Positions 7,988 to 9,473 of a DNA stretch of 9,473 nucleotides are shown in pieces. Position numbers and translations under genes: made by a program. The stretch spans positions 2,099 through 11,571 of the forward strand of contig DEBN01000090.1 of NCBI GenBank assembly GCA_002348825.1, written 5' to 3'. The notes beneath the pieces were generated by a model. It was not told the DNA's origin. It ran no database searches and saw nothing but the letters and a program-made list of their open reading frames with translations. Each line of letters begins with the position of its first letter. Positions within the stretch are counted from its first letter, which is position 1. Origin of the DNA: Gammaproteobacteria bacterium UBA2955. GTDB lineage: Bacteria; Pseudomonadota; Gammaproteobacteria; Pseudomonadales; Azotimanducaceae.

Positions 7988-9184
7988 TTAAGTTCGACCC
8001 TGGATTTCGTTTTTCCGCACTCTACCGTGCCGCGCCCCTAAAGCCTCAAACATAATTTGTCGTTTCAGCCAATCGGACTGATCTACCGCACCAACGCCGA
8101 CATTACGCAGCCAACTGATCAATGGACTCGGTTGTCCGTAAAGCGTCTTTAACCCCGCCAGGATACGCAGCATGATCTGAGATTTTAACAAACGTTGGCG
8201 CGCAAATTTCGTGAAACATTCTGGTACTAAGTCGGCATTTGTTTCATCTACGCAATCCAGTAGCGCGCGCACATCTTCCAGCCCGAGATTAACCCCCAAA
8301 CCCGCCAACGGATGCACAACTCTTAGGGCGTCGCCAATAAGCAATATTCTCGGCCGAGGTTGCGCGCTACGTGCCAGCTGTTGCTGCAACGGAAAACTCA
8401 GTCGGCGCGCCACCTGCGCGACCCCGCCTAACCGATCCTCAGACGCACAGCACAGGCGCCGGCAAAATTCAGCATCTGAAACCGCAAGATTGGTCGCTAA
8501 AGATTCCGCCGATTGCGACCAAACCACCGAACAATAGTGTTCGTGTTTGCTGGGTAACAGCGCCAGTGGTCCATCAACCAGAAAACGCTGCCAGGCTGTA
8601 TGTTGGTGACCGCGCTCCGTTTCGACAACCGTAGTAAGCGCACTCTGCCCGGTCGGCCAGACCCGGGTGGGCACCGCTAATAAATTACGCACTGCAGAGC
8701 GCGCCCCATCCGCTGCAACCACAAAGTCTGCCTGCACTGCTTCATCTGCAACCCGCAGCGTCACCCCGCTTGCGTGCGATTCTACGGATTCGACATCCCC
8801 CAGCACCACCCGGACGTCTGGATTGGTCTCAAGTTGCTGCCACAAAGCATGCAACAAAGGTGCAGCCTCGCAGATCCACCCCAGACAATCAGTACCCAGT
8901 TCAGTCGCGTCGAAGTGCAGCGCATTCACGCCCCACTGTTCCCATACATGCATGGACTTGAACACACCCGCTTGCTGGGGCCAGACAGCGACACTTTCGA
9001 TCAGCTCACGCGACCCGGGCGAAAGCGCAACATTGCGAATGTCCATACCAAGGCCCTGCGGCCCTGGGGTAGGCTTGCTGCGATCGATAATCGTCACAGC
9101 GAAACCGCGTTGCTGGAGTGTTAAAGCGGCTACCGCGCCTACAGGACCGCCACCTGCTATAACAACATGTTGACGGCCTCTCAT
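7988..9184 (-). CDS. UbiH/UbiI/VisC/COQ6-family FAD-dependent hydroxylase, probably ubiquinone biosynthesis
   Basis: This 398-residue flavoprotein monooxygenase has the usual family length. It shows the dinucleotide-binding GGGPVG (11-16), the DG motif in VVAADGARSAVR (155-166), RFLVDGPLALLPS (200-212) and the second FAD motif IGDALRVVHPLAGLGVNLG (283-301). The family hydroxylates the aromatic ring of ubiquinone precursors at the membrane; no transmembrane segment is expected. In E. coli two such genes, ubiH and ubiI, lie between pepP and gcvT; here there is only one. The segment with MHVWEQWG and LGWICEAAPLLHALW reads closer to UbiI than to UbiH, but I cannot decide which ring position it acts on. 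The family signature HP-[LIV]-[AG]-G-Q-G is changed: L296 replaces the glutamine, and R288 replaces the histidine of GDAAH. The start overlaps the pepP stop (ATGA), with AGGG 4 bases upstream. Confidence 0.88.
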   Translation of the reverse strand: MRGRQHVVIAGGGPVGAVAALTLQQRGFAVTIIDRSKPTPGPQGLGMDIRNVALSPGSRELIESVAVWPQQAGVFKSMHVWEQWGVNALHFDATELGTDCLGWICEAAPLLHALWQQLETNPDVRVVLGDVESVESHASGVTLRVADEAVQADFVVAADGARSAVRNLLAVPTRVWPTGQSALTTVVETERGHQHTAWQRFLVDGPLALLPSKHEHYCSVVWSQSAESLATNLAVSDAEFCRRLCCASEDRLGGVAQVARRLSFPLQQQLARSAQPRPRILLIGDALRVVHPLAGLGVNLGLEDVRALLDCVDETNADLVPECFTKFARQRLLKSQIMLRILAGLKTLYGQPSPLISWLRNVGVGAVDQSDWLKRQIMFEALGARHGRVRKNEIQGRT

Positions 9185-9473
9185 GACGCCCTCATCAGAT
9201 TTTCAATCGCGTCTGCGGTTTTCGGAACGCCGTGGCTCAACACCTCGCAACCTGTATCAGTAATCAACACATCATCTTCTATGCGAATGCCTGTGCCTTT
9301 CGATTCTTCAAACATCGATTGCGCGGCTTTACTGTGCTGAGTATTGCCGTAGATAGACGTGTCGGCGGCGATATACAGTCCAGGCTCTACGGTAAGCACC
9401 ATGCCCGGTTGTAAGGGTCGCCAGTCATTCCCAAATCGATAATCTCCAACGTCATGAACGTCGAGGCCTAACC
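9181..9473 (-). CDS. pepP: PepP, Xaa-Pro aminopeptidase (C-terminal end only)
   Basis: The open frame enters from the right edge (first full codon at 9471-9469) and ends with TGA at 9183-9181, giving 96 visible residues. It begins LGLDVHDVGDYRFGNDW and continues RPLQPGMVLTVEPGLYIAAD, matching the pita-bread metallopeptidase fold of E. coli PepP. The visible metal ligands are H6 (VHDVG), E29 (VEPG) and E65 (GIRIEDDVLIT), which I align to E. coli H361, E383 and E406. The spacing between the two glutamates is 36 residues against 23 in E. coli, so there is a roughly 13-residue insertion here. Known PepP is a cytoplasmic manganese enzyme that removes N-terminal residues before proline. It overlaps the hydroxylase gene by 4 bases, which implies co-translation. 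The pepP-ubi order is conserved in gammaproteobacteria. Confidence 0.94.
   Translation of the reverse strand, partial: LGLDVHDVGDYRFGNDWRPLQPGMVLTVEPGLYIAADTSIYGNTQHSKAAQSMFEESKGTGIRIEDDVLITDTGCEVLSHGVPKTADAIENLMRAS

Noticed and set aside
8667..9173. 168-codon open frame on the plus strand, opposite the Ubi hydroxylase
   Set aside because: It is antisense to conserved FAD-binding sequence, and its Ser/Thr/Pro-rich low-complexity translation is typical of a shadow frame.

Overview
The window looks like ordinary chromosome from a gammaproteobacterium. The evidence is the combination of an rppH-ptsP pair, a pepP/ubiquinone-hydroxylase/gcv cluster, and proteins that read as proteobacterial throughout. 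The pepP-ubi-gcvTH order is the one known in Escherichia coli, but here glycine dehydrogenase is split into gcvPA and gcvPB, whereas E. coli and Pseudomonas carry a fused gcvP. That points away from enterics towards another, probably environmental, gammaproteobacterial lineage; I cannot name the genus. No mobile element, phage gene, tRNA, rRNA or CRISPR array is visible, and coding density is very high.

Left part (1-1150, minus strand): rppH (RNA pyrophosphohydrolase) is followed after 2 bases by ptsP (GAF-domain enzyme I of the nitrogen PTS). The ptsP gene runs off the left edge. Together they form a two-gene operon.

Middle (1151-3416): a roughly 200-base divergent intergenic region separates rppH from a plus-strand gene for a 687-residue thioredoxin-domain protein of the DUF255/YyaL/SPATA20 family. 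Its usual CHWC motif is replaced by CRGC. This gene converges on the gcv operon, with only 20 bases between the two stop codons; a short GC-rich inverted repeat lies in that gap.

Right part (3437-9473, minus strand, read from right to left): pepP (3' end only), a FAD-dependent UbiH/UbiI-family hydroxylase, gcvT, gcvH, gcvPA, gcvPB. All are co-directional with gaps of -4, about 16, 51, 66 and 11 bases, so they probably form one transcription unit. GcvT, GcvH and GcvPA/GcvPB are three of the four components of the glycine cleavage system (P, H and T proteins). The L protein (lipoamide dehydrogenase) is not here. The 66-base gcvH-gcvPA gap holds a perfect 8-bp hairpin, just before a strong Shine-Dalgarno for gcvPA.

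I found no convincing undescribed system. The points most worth a second look are the altered UbiH-family signature in the only hydroxylase at this locus, the CRGC variant of the DUF255 protein, the intercistronic hairpin, and the start codon of gcvT.
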